Below the pieces are notes generated by a model that ran no database searches, had not been told where the DNA came from, and saw only the letters and a list, made by a program, of their open reading frames with translations. Of a DNA stretch of 64,000 bases, positions 1-11,431 are shown piece by piece. Every line of letters begins with the position of its first letter. Positions within the stretch are counted from its first letter, which is position 1. Both the position numbers and the translations under genes were made by a program. Source of the DNA: Vigna angularis (Eukaryota; Streptophyta; Magnoliopsida; Fabales; Fabaceae); the NCBI RefSeq assembly GCF_016808095.1, contig NC_068974.1:34317090-34381089 (forward strand). Reading direction: 5' to 3'.

Positions 1-252
1 AGAGCAGTAACACTTTTAAGGTATACATAGGGAAAATGGTGCATGTTCTGTTACACACGACACAAACAAATAGAGACAAAAACATAATAAGAAAAAAAGT
101 GAGAATTCCAGCTTAGTCAAAGTAAACCATTAATTATATGTACGATAAATAAAGAAGTCTAAGCTTTGAAGTTTAAACGTAACTTTTATTTAAGTTTTTT
201 TTTTATCATTTCTAAAAGTTGACTTAGGCCACAAAACCTAAATACGTAAAAA

Positions 253-257
<5 letters not shown>

Positions 258-294
<37 letters not shown>
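258..294. repeat. (TA)n microsatellite
   Basis: An uninterrupted TA dinucleotide run in AT-rich DNA upstream of the first gene. No other structure is seen in bases 1-500. Confidence 0.95.
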
Positions 295-298
<4 letters not shown>

Positions 299-510
299 AG
301 ATGTATATACATAATTTACAAGTGCGTGATATATGATATACATTAATATTTAATTAAGTATTACTTTTATAACAAAAAAAATATCTGCATCTTTGGGTTG
401 ACATTAGAAAACTTTCGAGGGAATTAAGTGCTGAATTACAATTTCACGCTTCCCGATATTTTATCCTACAACGTAACTTTTACTTTGAAGCTACCTTATA
501 CTAAAATCAA

Positions 511-556
511 ATAATAATAATTATAATAATAATAATAATAATTAATTAATAATAAA
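511..556. repeat. (TAA)n imperfect trinucleotide repeat
   Basis: Repeats of ATA/TAA with a few interruptions, lying roughly 390-430 bases upstream of the first start codon. Confidence 0.85.
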
Positions 557-713
557 CTAAGGTAGTGTTTTTTTTCTTCCCTTTCTCCAATCCAAATACA
601 CCTTAAAAGCTGTCCAAGTGCTTCTTCCCATGTATCACATTCACGTCACTTCCTTCTCAAGTTTCCACAATAAACAGTAAAATACTGCACTTTCCACTCT
701 TCTTTCTTCACTC

Positions 714-803
714 CACGTGTCTTTCATCGCCGCGCCGATGAGATTTCTTCCAAATATACGCCGTTCGATCTGCTGGAATCGCGAGGGATTACCCCTTATA
801 AAC
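714..803 (+). promoter_or_regulatory. Core promoter of the AGP-like gene: G-box and TATA box
   Basis: A perfect G-box (CACGTG) at 714-719 and a TATA-like element (CTTATAAAC) at about 795-803 lie 143-151 bases before the ATG at 946. Between them and the ATG the sequence is C/T-rich, as in many plant leaders. G-boxes bind bZIP/bHLH factors in established plant promoters. Use of this one is inferred from position only. Confidence 0.6.
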
Positions 804-945
804 CCCAACTCATCATTTTCTGTCCGCACACTTTTCCAGATCTAGCACTGAATTTCTCCGTTCCGTTCAAAACAGTTCATCCTTTTCTCACACACTTTCA
901 ATATCAGATCCAACATTCTTCAATCCAAACTCAATTCCTCCTTCA

Positions 946-1449
946 ATGGCTAATCCTTCACCCGCAGCGTTCTCCGCTCTTCTTCTCCTTCTTTCTTTTT
1001 TAGTCAACATCGCTTCCGCCGGCGAATCGCCGGCACCGGCTCCGCCTCCGGAATTTTCTCCCTCTTCTCCTCCTCGACATTCTCCTTCTCCTCATGTTGC
1101 TCCTCCTTCCCACAATTCCCCTTCCGAGCCGCCTCAATCTCCGTCTCCCGCGCCTTCTCATCACGATTCGCCGCCCGTTCCCCCGCCTCAGGAAAATCCA
1201 TCTCCTTCGCCGGCTTCATCACCGTATCCGGACGCTGCAGATGACGGCGGAGTCAACCATGCCGATTTGGCTGGCCACAATGGTAAATCGTCCTCAGAAG
1301 GAATGAGTTCCGGGAAGAAAGCGGGAATAGCGCTGGGAGTGATTGTCGGTGCTGGCGTGGTGGTGTTGGGCGCGGTAGTGTACAAGAAGCGCCGCCAGAA
1401 CATGCAACGGTCCCAGTATGGATATGCTGCGAGGAGAGAACTTCTTTAG
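946..1449 (+). CDS. Arabinogalactan/proline-rich membrane-anchored cell-wall protein
   Basis: A single-exon ORF of 167 residues. Residues 1-25 form a signal peptide with a hydrophobic LLLLLSFLV core and likely cleavage after ASA. Residues 27-95 are rich in Pro, Ser, Ala and His with many SP, AP and PPP motifs, the arabinogalactan-protein/extensin type of glycomodule. A short acidic-Gly/Ser stretch follows. Residues ~128-147 form one hydrophobic helix (AGIALGVIVGAGVVVLG), followed by a basic stop-transfer KKRR and a 20-residue tail. The expected product is secreted, O-glycosylated on hydroxyproline and held in the plasma membrane by a type I helix rather than a GPI anchor. The ORF is much richer in GC than its surroundings. 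The start is the first ATG after the promoter. Specific function is unknown. Proline-rich proteins are hard to assign by reading, so the family call is firm but no orthologue is named. Confidence 0.85.
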   Translation: MANPSPAAFSALLLLLSFLVNIASAGESPAPAPPPEFSPSSPPRHSPSPHVAPPSHNSPSEPPQSPSPAPSHHDSPPVPPPQENPSPSPASSPYPDAADDGGVNHADLAGHNGKSSSEGMSSGKKAGIALGVIVGAGVVVLGAVVYKKRRQNMQRSQYGYAARRELL

Positions 1450-4400
1450 GTTGACCATTCGGTATTATTCACCATACTGTTCTAGGTTTTTTTTAATTCC
1501 AATTCTATTACATAGTATTCATAACATCTGAATGATTTGAATTTAAATTTCATTTACAAATCAGAAATTTGTTTTGTTGCTAGCAAGTAGTCAAATGTAG
1601 ATCCATGTATTGAATTTTGAGGACTCTTTCTTAGTCAATTCCACAGGAATCCCTACCATTGTTTATTTTTTCGTGTGTTTTTATTCGAATGACGTGATTA
1701 TTTGATTATACTGTAAATTACTTATATTACTTCAATTTCGGTTAACATATATCTCTAGAGTGTATATTTTACTTTTATTGGATGGATTCAAATTTATTAT
1801 ATCAATTTTTTCTTTCTCACTTCCTGCCCCCAACATATCTCATGTCATTTAATAATACCTATGTTTTTAATTCACTTCACCAAATACCCTTCTAAACCCT
1901 TGATTCACCAAATACCTTTCTAGACCCCTAATCGAGAGGGACTCCCCGTTCTATTGTTTTCTGTGCTCTGATGATAATTCTGGAATATTTTTGTCGAAGT
2001 TGACGTACACTTCTATTCTGTTGACGTATGCAGGATATTTGAATCCAGTATGAAATCCTGATCGTGATTATGATGGTTAGCAAATAAGTCTATTGTGTGA
2101 TTAGGATTTCGATTTTTATATTCACGACTTTATTGGAAAAGAAAGAGTCAATTTCTTCAATACCCTGTTTCATAAGTTAGTTGAAATCATGTCATTTTTT
2201 TATGAATATATTTAAAATATATAGGCATAACTTATATAATAAGTTTATAATTAAAAAATATATTCACATATATAAATTTAGTTTGAACTGGGTTAGATCA
2301 ATTTTCAAAATCAAATACGAAGCTCGATCCAATCTGATAAAGATGTTGTAGTTTTTATTTATTTATTGAATTTCAGTGTATTTGTTTTCAATTATTTGGA
2401 TTCTTTTATTGATTGGTAATTGCATTAGTTAATTTACTTAGAGTGCTTTAGGTAATTTAAATGCTAATTGCATTAGTTAATATATAGACACACATCTTCT
2501 TCAATCCCAATCAATACAGGTATGTAGAAAGAAGTGTTCATGGTTTGACGGAGGCAGAGTAAATGCATTCTGGTTGGTACCTATCCATTTTGGATGATGG
2601 ATCACGGACCCATCTTTAATTGCGCTTCCACTCTTTCAACACTTTATATCATTCATTGTCAGTAGTTATTTTATTGTGTTTGGTGTATTTTTTTTGGAAA
2701 TATCTTTATATGTTTCGTAATAATAATTATAAAAAATTCAAAAAGAAAGATAGTGGGGGTAAATCGGTAATTCACACAACAATCACTATAAATCACCCAC
2801 TTCTCATGTCATTCCCCACTGAATATTTCACAGATAGTCCACATTAAATACACATAATCTTCATAAATCAACCTAAATCAATCCTCTAAAATGTAATGAA
2901 ATACCTATACCAAACAAACTGTTCCATGTTATGTTTTTTGCCTTTTGGAAACCCTCTTTATACTTAAAATATCAAGCGCTTACTTTTCTTCTATGTTTTT
3001 CACCATTAATTTTTAAGATTCCATTTAACACTGTATTTCTAAACTAAAATGTAAACTAAATTAAATACTTTTACACTAACTAATTATAGTTATTAAGTTT
3101 ATCTATAATCTTTTTTATACAATAAAAGAAATACTTTTTTTTTATCAAATTATATTCAATATATATATTCAGGATGATATTCAACTTTAAAAATAACAAA
3201 TTATAGGAATGGAAAACTTGGATAAATATTGATATTTCTATGTTGGTTTGTATCGGTTTAAGTATATCAGTTTTTAGTTATTCTTAAATGAGCCAAATAT
3301 TTGGAATTAGCAAATCGGTCGGTAGACCAATTCTTGTCAAACCAGCCAGTAACATTTTACAAATACACTTTGATATATATATTTATATCCAAAAAAGTTG
3401 AAGATACAGGAATTAAGCTATTTATTGCTTGATTCACCGAAAATTGATATTGGGTGAACAACTAACTAATCTTGAGTAGTTCCAAACCAATAACAAAAAG
3501 TATCAAAGTTGACAAATAACCAATCTTTGACATCGTTTATGTCTGACAAAGGACGTGCAACAAAATAATTCTGTTAGCACATTAAACATGAAAGGTTATA
3601 ACAGTCCTTGATTACTTTATCTCATTAAGTAGTCTCAAATTCAAATTCGAGCTATGCAAGTATATTAAATGAAAGAACTTCATTGTTTAGTGCAATCCTA
3701 CCTAATTCAGATAAAAATATCTCCATTAGATAATATGAAAAGAAAACAACTCCAAACTCCAAGAGTCTATTAAGAAACTCAAATTTGCAGGTTTACCCTT
3801 GATCAAATGAAAATTATAGATTCTCTATTCAGGGTACGTTTGTCTGTGTTTATTTAAAGATTTTTTTAAGTTCTTTAAAGTGTTTTTTTTTTATAATGAT
3901 TAGAAGTATAATCTCAATATTTCTGATATAAAATAATCTTCTAAAATACTGTTGAAAAGCCTGTTCTGTGACGCAAGACGCAACCCAGTTCAACATCCAT
4001 ATCCAGTGGTTGCTTTATGTTTCAAAGATGTTCGAATATTGAAGGAATCCCACAGTTTACAACGCACTACGGTCATAATGTATCAACTGCAAGAACAATA
4101 ACATGAGTGAATTAGCGAAATGCAGGTTTTTACCGTAAATCTTTTTGGACGAAGGTCCACAACTCTTCTTGTAATGGTTTTGTAGGTCCCAAATACAGGT
4201 TTTCCCTCAAATTTGGGTTGCTTGAATCTTTTAAAACATTGCGGCTATGAAACATGCCTAAACACCATGCTAACACAATTCAATAAAACTTTTAAATAAG
4301 ACAATTAGTTACCTATACAGTATTTCAGTTCTACATAAAGTTCTCTACCAACAAGGCAAATGAAAAAAATGTACTCAGCATGAGCAATCGTGAAGCTAAG

Positions 4401-4945
4401 GAATCGATTGCAAACAAGTAAAATAAATAAATTGGCGAACAATGCTAATATGACATTTGAGGAATAAAAGAGCAAGTTGAAGAATGGTATAAAAAAAATG
4501 CCCCTAAAAGTAACAATCCGATATTAGTATTTGTCGTACCAACAGCTCGAGAAGCCTAAAATGTGTAAACAAAATACACTTGATAACATAATGAAACAAT
4601 ATGCCTAGTTTAAAAGTAGTGTTTAAATTAGAAAGCAGCGATGGTCGCATATACAATGCACACTGTTTCACGAGAATTAGTTTTGGCTCGTTTAAGATGC
4701 AAATCAAGTCCAATGTCATAAATCCAAGTATAGCTTCTTTGAATGACAGAATTGAAGTACCTCAAGTTTTCCAAAATTACTGACTGTCTATCTAATTAGA
4801 TAACCAAAATCTTTTTCTTCACAGGAAGTATATCAAACTAAAGGATAGAACTACTCACAACCTAACAATCAGAAAGAACAAACCAGGGCGTTTTATTCGT
4901 AACTAGTGTGAGTCAAAAAATCAATCAAATGAAGTCTGCAGAGTG
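1450..4945. other. Intergenic, AT-rich, no gene seen
   Basis: The first few hundred bases should hold the 3' UTR of the AGP-like gene. The rest is AT-rich with only short ORFs lacking family motifs (for example 2620-2847). No transposon ends or RNA genes were recognised. Confidence 0.6.
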
Positions 4946-5425
4946 AACAGACTGGGCAGGGGCTGTGGCTGGGCTGGGGCTGGGCTGTGGTTGGGGCTGG
5001 GCTGTGGTTGGGGCTGGGACTGGGGCTGGGCTGTGGCTGGGGCTGTGGCTGTGGCTGGGGCTGTGGCTGGGGCTGGGCTGTGGTTGGGGCTGGGGTTGGG
5101 GCTGTAGCTGGGGCTGGGGCTGTAGCTGGGGCTGGGGCTGTAGCTGGGGCTGGGCTGGGGCTGTAGCTGGGGCTGGGGCTGTAGCTGGGGCTGTAGCTGG
5201 GCTGGGACTGTGGCTGGGCTGTGGCTGGGCTGTGGCTGGGCTGTGGCTGGGGCTGTGGCTGGGGCTGGGACTGTGGCTGGGCTGGGCTGTGGCTGGGTTG
5301 GGGCTGTAGCTGGGTTGGGGCTGTAGCTGGGTTGGGCTGGGGCTGGGCTGGGGTTGGGCTGGGGCTGGGGCTGTGACTGGGCAGTGGCTGTAGCTGTGGC
5401 TGGGCTGGGGCTGTGGCTGGGGTTG
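4946..5425. repeat. G-rich minisatellite built on GGCTGG/GGCTGT hexamers
   Basis: About 480 bases of near-pure GGCTGG, GGCTGT and GGCTGTAGCT units on the + strand, abruptly bounded by ordinary AT-rich DNA. Longer sub-units (GCTGTAGCTGGGGCTGGG) recur in blocks, suggesting expansion by slippage and unequal exchange. Both strands have long open frames (Gly/Trp/Leu/Ala on +, Gln/Pro/Ser/His on -) that follow from the 6-bp period and are not genes. It lies about 550 bases beyond the stop codon of the YrdC gene. Confidence 0.95.
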
Positions 5426-5971
5426 TTCAGTTTCCACTTCTACCAATTTAATTAGTCATGTTAATAGCCCATGGAACCTTTCAACACTGTAGTTTCTTAT
5501 AACCTGACATCATTATTGAATGATACAACAAGCTCATAAATCACGTGAGAAATGTAGCCAAAAATACAAGTTTGCTGTCTTACCAGTCATGTCAAATATG
5601 TTCTGCACTAATGATTACTTGGTATTTAGGGTATAGCCTTTAACACAATAATAATGCTATCCACAAAAAATATTCTGTGAATTGGATTTCACTAGACTGT
5701 CTACATTTCCATAGCACCTGCTCAAGATATAAAGATGTTTTATGCAAATGTATTGATGAAAAAAAAATAATATAACCAAGTTGAAGCACAACATCATCGA
5801 TTTTTAACGTATTTTTTTTATGCATCCTAGAGATTCTATAAAACATAAAGCAGACAATGGGAATAATTTGCCTGGGTGATAGCTTCTCACTTGTCAAGCG
5901 AAAGAATTGTTTGATTTTGCAAGTGGGACATTAGGTCTACAATGTCACACTGAAAATGAATCACAACTTAT
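5426..5971. other. Downstream region of the YrdC gene
   Basis: AT-rich DNA between the minisatellite and the YrdC stop codon. It presumably includes the 3' UTR of the minus-strand gene. No coding motif is seen. Confidence 0.5.
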
Positions 5972-8900
5972 TTAAGAGGTCACTGTCTCAACGAAAGAAT
6001 GCTTCTCCAAGATGGAAATTGTCTCTTCCTTTGCACTGCAAATGATAGGTGAACAAGAACACTTGATTTAAGGCAACATGAAACTCATACTCACAAAATA
6101 TCAAATATACATGGCAACTAAATATTATGAACAGGTTTGTTCAAAACATGTAAACTCAGATATTGCATCATTCTGCTAGTAAAACGTCAGTTTTGAGCCA
6201 CTATTATTACTTAAGAAAAGGCTTCAGACAGGAATGATGGCCGTGTTTTATATGCATTTTGCAGAGGTCCACACATTATTAACTGGAGAAGAGCTAATGA
6301 AAGTTCTCCCAACTGGATGAATTTGGTGTCATCATTTTAAATGGTGAAATATTATAACAGAAAAATCCAAGCATTTCCGTCGTATATTGGAGTGGAAAAA
6401 TGATATAACAGAAATAGTTTTGACATCTGCATCTTACCGCACAGTACATGTTTTAAACAGTGTAGTATAGTAAAGTTTAGACCAGCTACCTTCCAGGTCT
6501 AAGTATCCTGTATCTTTGTGGTGTAGTGAGGTCCACAACTGTAGAACCTGCACGACTTGATGGAATCAAACCACCATCATAAACAAAAGCACAGTGTTCC
6601 CAGAGGTTTTCAAAATCTTTGGTGGAAAGACTACTTGGCTGTCCACTTAAGTTTGCACTGGTGAGGGCTAAAGCAGTTTCTGAAGCACGGGCAATGGTCC
6701 TGATGAAATTGCAATCAGGCACTCTAACTCCTATACTATCCAATCCTGGGTTCAAAGATCGTTCAAGAACACTTGACTCTCCTGCAAAATATCAAGGTAT
6801 ACGTACTATGAGACAAGACAATAAATAGGATCTTTATAACAGAACCCGAGGTACACAGAAGATATTTTGACAACGGGATCGAAGAAATAGGAATAAATTG
6901 CTGCATCCTAAACTTTGTTAGTTGATTGCTTTAGGCATATGTTATAGACTACTCTGCATATTTAACTCACAAACCTCGTTTTAGTACAACTGTAACAGGC
7001 CCAGGTAGGAGGGAATCAAGCAGACCATGAGGTAAATGGTCAGTGACAGCAAAACGGGTTATGTCTGATACGTCGCCAACACAAATAGCCAGAGGGCTTG
7101 TGTGTCTACGGCCTTTGATCTCATAAATCCTGTTAACCGCTTCCAATGAGCTGCCAACATGCCCCAATAGAAAGTAAGAGGTAACCATTAATCATTTAGA
7201 ATGCAATTTAATAGAGACATAAGAAGGTGTAGACACAAGAAAACACATTGCATTAAAACAAGAAAACATTGCATTAAAACAAGAAAACACGTAGGCATTC
7301 AGTGTTGGGTTTAGACTAAACTTAAATGAATTATCCATTGGAGACTTACTGGTAGTTAATGAATTGGCCGTTGGAGTCTTAAGAGTAGTTAATATATTAG
7401 CCACTGGAGACTTATTGGTAGTTAATGGGTTAGTTGTTTATAGCCATTTTTATCTGTTTTGAGTACAACCATCAGAATATGTGAGTCTATTAATTGTATT
7501 TGTTGATTGCATGAATGGAATAAGAACAAGAGCTAAATCAAGTTTTTTCACAAGAAGTTTGTTGTCTACAAAGTGGTATCAAGAGCCACTTAATCAACTA
7601 CTTGAAATGAAGGGAGAGGCTCACAACACTCAAGGTAGAGGACGATACCGAAGAGGTAGAGGAAGCGATCTTAGTGGTAGAAGAAAAGGATAGGAAAGGG
7701 AGAAAGAACAGTCCAGTCAACAAAATTAGTACAAAAGAGAACAAGGTCCATGGAGAGGAAGTCAGCCAAGACACTCAAATGTTGGATGCTTTCAAAATGG
7801 CAAGTATGGCTATTATGCAAAAGAGTGCTACACGTATAAGTGCTTCAGTTGTGGTAAGGTCATACGTTTTACTAAAAATTGTCGATATGATGGAAAAGAA
7901 TAGACAACCAAGCACAAGCGAGTGGAGAATTCAGCAAGACAGTCAAGTAGAGTAATTAATGTATTAGCTGTTGGAGACTTATAGGTAATTCATGAGTTTG
8001 TTTGTTTTGAGTACAACGGTCAGAGTGAGTCTATAAATTGTATTTATTGATTGCATGAATGGAACAAGAGGTGAATCAAGTTTTTTCACAAGTTTGTTGT
8101 CTACATTTACAACGATGGGAATAATGTGGAGCCAACTTTTCTCCCATATGATGTTTATGAAACTTTTTTTATATCTTACGGAAACCTGTATGAAATGGAT
8201 ATAAAGCAATTATTCATCTGCTTCCTTTTAGGAAGATCGAATTTTACTGACCCAACATTTCATTGGATATATTGTCAGGAAATACTATGAATAGCTTAAT
8301 ATTAGGTTCGTAGATTAAAACAACAGAAATGTTATAGAAATTCAAAACTCTTATACTCCTTTTTGGTAGAGAAAAATAAACTCTAGATTTATATTCAAAT
8401 ACAGAAATTAATTGAAATTTCACTAGTTTAGGGTGCAGTTATAACTTCATTCTTTGTTAATGCTATACTATACAATAGAGTTTTCATAATTTTCCAGCAG
8501 AAGGTATTTCCGTCTACATTTTTTCTCTATGTTGATTATACCAAGCTTGAAGTTAATTTTCAAACATAGTTAGAACTAAAATCCAAGATAGTACAACTGC
8601 CACAACCAATGTTTCTTACATGTACCAAGAAAAGTATAAAATGCAACACAGAAGAAAAAAACTAGAGGGCCAGAAACGCAAGTGAAGCTTCAAGGACTTT
8701 AAGCATCTACAAAGGCAATATAAGTTTTGAAGCAGAGATTGAAATAGCAGCATACCAAGCATCACAAGCAAACCCATAGAGTGTATCGGTGGGTACCGCT
8801 ATGACTTTCCCAGCTTTCAAAGCTTCAACTGCCTCTCCAGCATAGGCATCCGTGGCTGGATGAACCACCCCATTACCCATATCACAATTTTCCACACTGC

Positions 8901-9316
8901 AAGCCATGTTTTTCGAGAAACCTCTTCTCAGCCCGTGACACTGCTGCGAACGTCGAACAACTGACAACCTGCGAAACCCTGAAGCACAAGTGTCACATAT
9001 AGAGCTCAAGTTTAGAGTTGACCAGAAAAGGTAAAGTAACGCATAAAATTGGCATTTTTTTATCCAAAATGCCACCAAAGAAAGCATTATTGACCATGAA
9101 ATTCAAGTGGGCATACAAGAAGTTAAAAAAAAACGTTGAAGTATTACAAATTTGGTTTATTGATTGACCCACCAACTGTTTGATTGAAGTTTGAAAAAAA
9201 AAAACGAAAGAGAGAGAAGGGACTGACAAGGGTCGTGACTAAAGGTCACCTCGGAAGGAGAAATTGGAAAAGAAACTAGTGTTTAGGAGAAGCAGTCCTT
9301 GCGCAGAAACATTCAT
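5972..9316 (-). CDS. YRDC: YrdC/Sua5-type threonylcarbamoyl-AMP synthase (tRNA t6A synthesis)
   Basis: Five exons: 9316-9250, 8978-8756, 7150-6975, 6781-6490 and 6035-5972, encoding 273 residues. All introns are GT-AG and phases close exactly. The enzyme makes threonylcarbamoyl-AMP from threonine, bicarbonate and ATP, the first step of t6A37 formation on ANN-decoding tRNAs. YrdC-fold motifs are in order: PTDTLYG (85-91), KGRRHTSPLA (109-118), LPGPVTVVLKRG, then SANLSG and GSTVVDL. The first ~46 residues are basic and Ser-rich, like a mitochondrial or plastid presequence. An in-frame Met47 just before the conserved part could give a second, untargeted form. The length fits a plant single-domain YrdC without the extra Sua5 domain. 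Intron 2 (about 1.6 kb) holds a miniature LTR element. It resembles Arabidopsis At5g60590. The first exon is inferred from splice sites and frame, so it is the least certain. Confidence 0.93.
7383..8105 (+). mobile_element. Miniature copia-derived LTR element in a YrdC intron
   Basis: Two diverged direct repeats, about 7383-7570 and 7949-8105, share GTTGGAGACTT-like starts, GAGTACAAC..TCAG, TTGATTGCATGAATGGAA and the end TTGTTGTCTACA. Four bases after the first is TGGTATCAAGAGCC (7574-7587), close to the initiator-Met-tRNA primer site of plant copia elements. The ~380 bp interior still encodes Gly/Arg-rich gag remnants and a decayed zinc knuckle (KCFSCGK...KNC, with the His position changed). 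The whole is about 720 bp, TRIM-sized. No clean target duplication was found. It lies antisense to the host gene inside intron 2. Confidence 0.7.
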
Positions 9317-10237
9317 GGTATGCAAAATCTGTATTCACCTATGCTCTGCTCCATAGTCACTACTACACGAAGACCTTATAGACACTATGTGTTCCTTCAG
9401 TTCTTCACTTTCTACAAATTGTTTTTCTATTTTATTTTAAAATTAAATATATTTTACGTTCTTCTAAAATTAGAAATCATTCTATTTAATTCTTTTAAAA
9501 AATATATAAAATATTACTTTTCATCCTTTAAAAATTTTAATCACTAACTTTGATCATAATGCTAATAGCATATATTTTACAAATCTTACCTATTTTTGTT
9601 TTTAAGCATTATTTAAACATCATTAAGAATCACTAAAACGTTGAATAATTATTTGACTCTTCATTTTATAACCCTCGGATTGTGTTCGGTAAAACCAATA
9701 AGATAATCCAAAATATATAAAAAAATTATCAATTTTAAAAATATATTTTTTAAACATTTTATAATGTGTACTTTGAAAGCTTTTTAATATTTAAAAAAAA
9801 AGAATAAATATTTAAAAAAGATTCTTTTTTTTCATTCCATCTTAATAGAAAGGTATAGGAAAAAAAAATAGAGGTGAAAACAACAAAAACCTTCGACTCT
9901 TCAGGCATAAGACGTGTATTTCGGCTAACACATGCAAACTTGTACCATTTCCAAAAATGTTGCATAACATTCATATTTTATTATTTATCTTATGGACATC
10001 AATATTCTAAAGCTTCATCTTAGACTAATCTCACTCAGAAAAAAAATAAAGTCTGGTCAAAAATTATTTTCACCAAAAATCAGATTTGGACAATATCAGA
10101 TCATTTAAATCTTAGATCTACTACATTATTTATTTGAATAGTCATTACTATTCATTTTTCAATAATAATCTTTATACTCAAATTTTCTCTCTTAAATGAA
10201 GTCCATAATTTGCTTTTACTCGTGCAATCAAATCCTT

Positions 10238-10298
<61 letters not shown>

Positions 10299-11431
10299 TT
10301 TTATGAGACCATTATATCGTCAAGATACAATTTTAAAGATTGAGTTGACTTGAATTAGAAGTATCAAACTATAACATTTAGGAATTATTTTACTATTTTG
10401 TAACGCATTCAAAGAATAAATAAAATTACTAGTTATTTCAAAACTTAAAGTAACATCACTTCAAATATTCTAGCAAAAAAGTTTTCATTTAGCTTTAAAC
10501 AAAAGAATAACCATTATTTTCAGTCAATAACTTTGTGAAACTTAACCAATAAACTAGTCATAATAAAGGCAATTAAGCAACCATATTAATGTTATCAGAT
10601 TCTGCTTTTCTGCTCCACATTTGATTAAAAAAAGTCATTTTCACTGTGAAACAGCTGACACGATTTCTTATTTTCCTTAAACAAGTGTGCTAGCAGATAA
10701 AGTAGATAATACAATTCAGTGTCAGCTTGAATAGAATAAAGCTAGCTTTGTAACAAAAATTCAATAAAAGAAGAAAGCAAGCTTCTTTATCTTGGTGATA
10801 GATTGTGGCAAACATACTTGGTCAAATAAAGAACATGGTAAACACTACCTGTCACAACAACTTTTGCAATGATCTTGTCATATACAAATATCAGTAATGA
10901 CAAGCCAATCAATACCTAATTGAATAAAGATAAGAGATTTCCATCTTTCTAACAAAGACAATATATCATTCACAAATTTCCTCCCTCAAAATATGTTGAT
11001 TATTCTTGTAACATAACATGCAATTTTCTAGAATGTACTCTAGTCCTACAGTAGAAGGTAATAAAGCTTCATTTAGTTTTCTACATCAATGATCCAATCA
11101 CCAAGATGAACTAAAAAGATTTGTTCTCCACTCTGAACAAAAACAAAATCATTCTCTCACCCAAGACTACAAAAAAGAAGACCAGACGCCTTCTGGTTTT
11201 AGTGTGCTGAAAATTGTAATTCCCATATTAAAAAACAGAAATTCCATAGCATGAGAAGCTATATTCTAAGTCACTATTGCTTGCTGCCATAAGCTGTACA
11301 ATGAAGTCTGGTGAAGATGTAAAAATGTAATAAAGTCTAATTCCCTATACACGAAAGTACTTCCAAATCAATAATGAAAAACGATGAGTTGCATCCTCTA
11401 GTGTTAAGAGAAGCCAAACAAACAAATCAAT
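9317..11431. other. Intergenic between YrdC and RING-CH genes
   Basis: It contains the YrdC promoter side at its left and, at its right, the probable 3' UTR of the minus-strand RING-CH gene (about 11.0-11.43 kb). It is otherwise AT-rich with a (TA)n tract at 10241-10296. No gene was seen. Confidence 0.6.
10241..10296. repeat. (TA)n microsatellite
   Basis: About 28 uninterrupted TA units in the intergenic space. Confidence 0.95.

Noticed and set aside
4925..5446. Long ORFs on both strands (Gln/Pro/Ser-rich on -, Gly/Trp/Leu-rich on +)
   Set aside because: They come from a hexamer minisatellite that is open in several frames; there is no domain, splice context or non-repetitive coding part.
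8707..9087. YrdC reading started at the upstream Met of the open frame (MLSLVAFW...)
   Set aside because: That stretch is intron. A CTTCAG acceptor at 8979 joins in frame to a separate first exon at 9316-9250.
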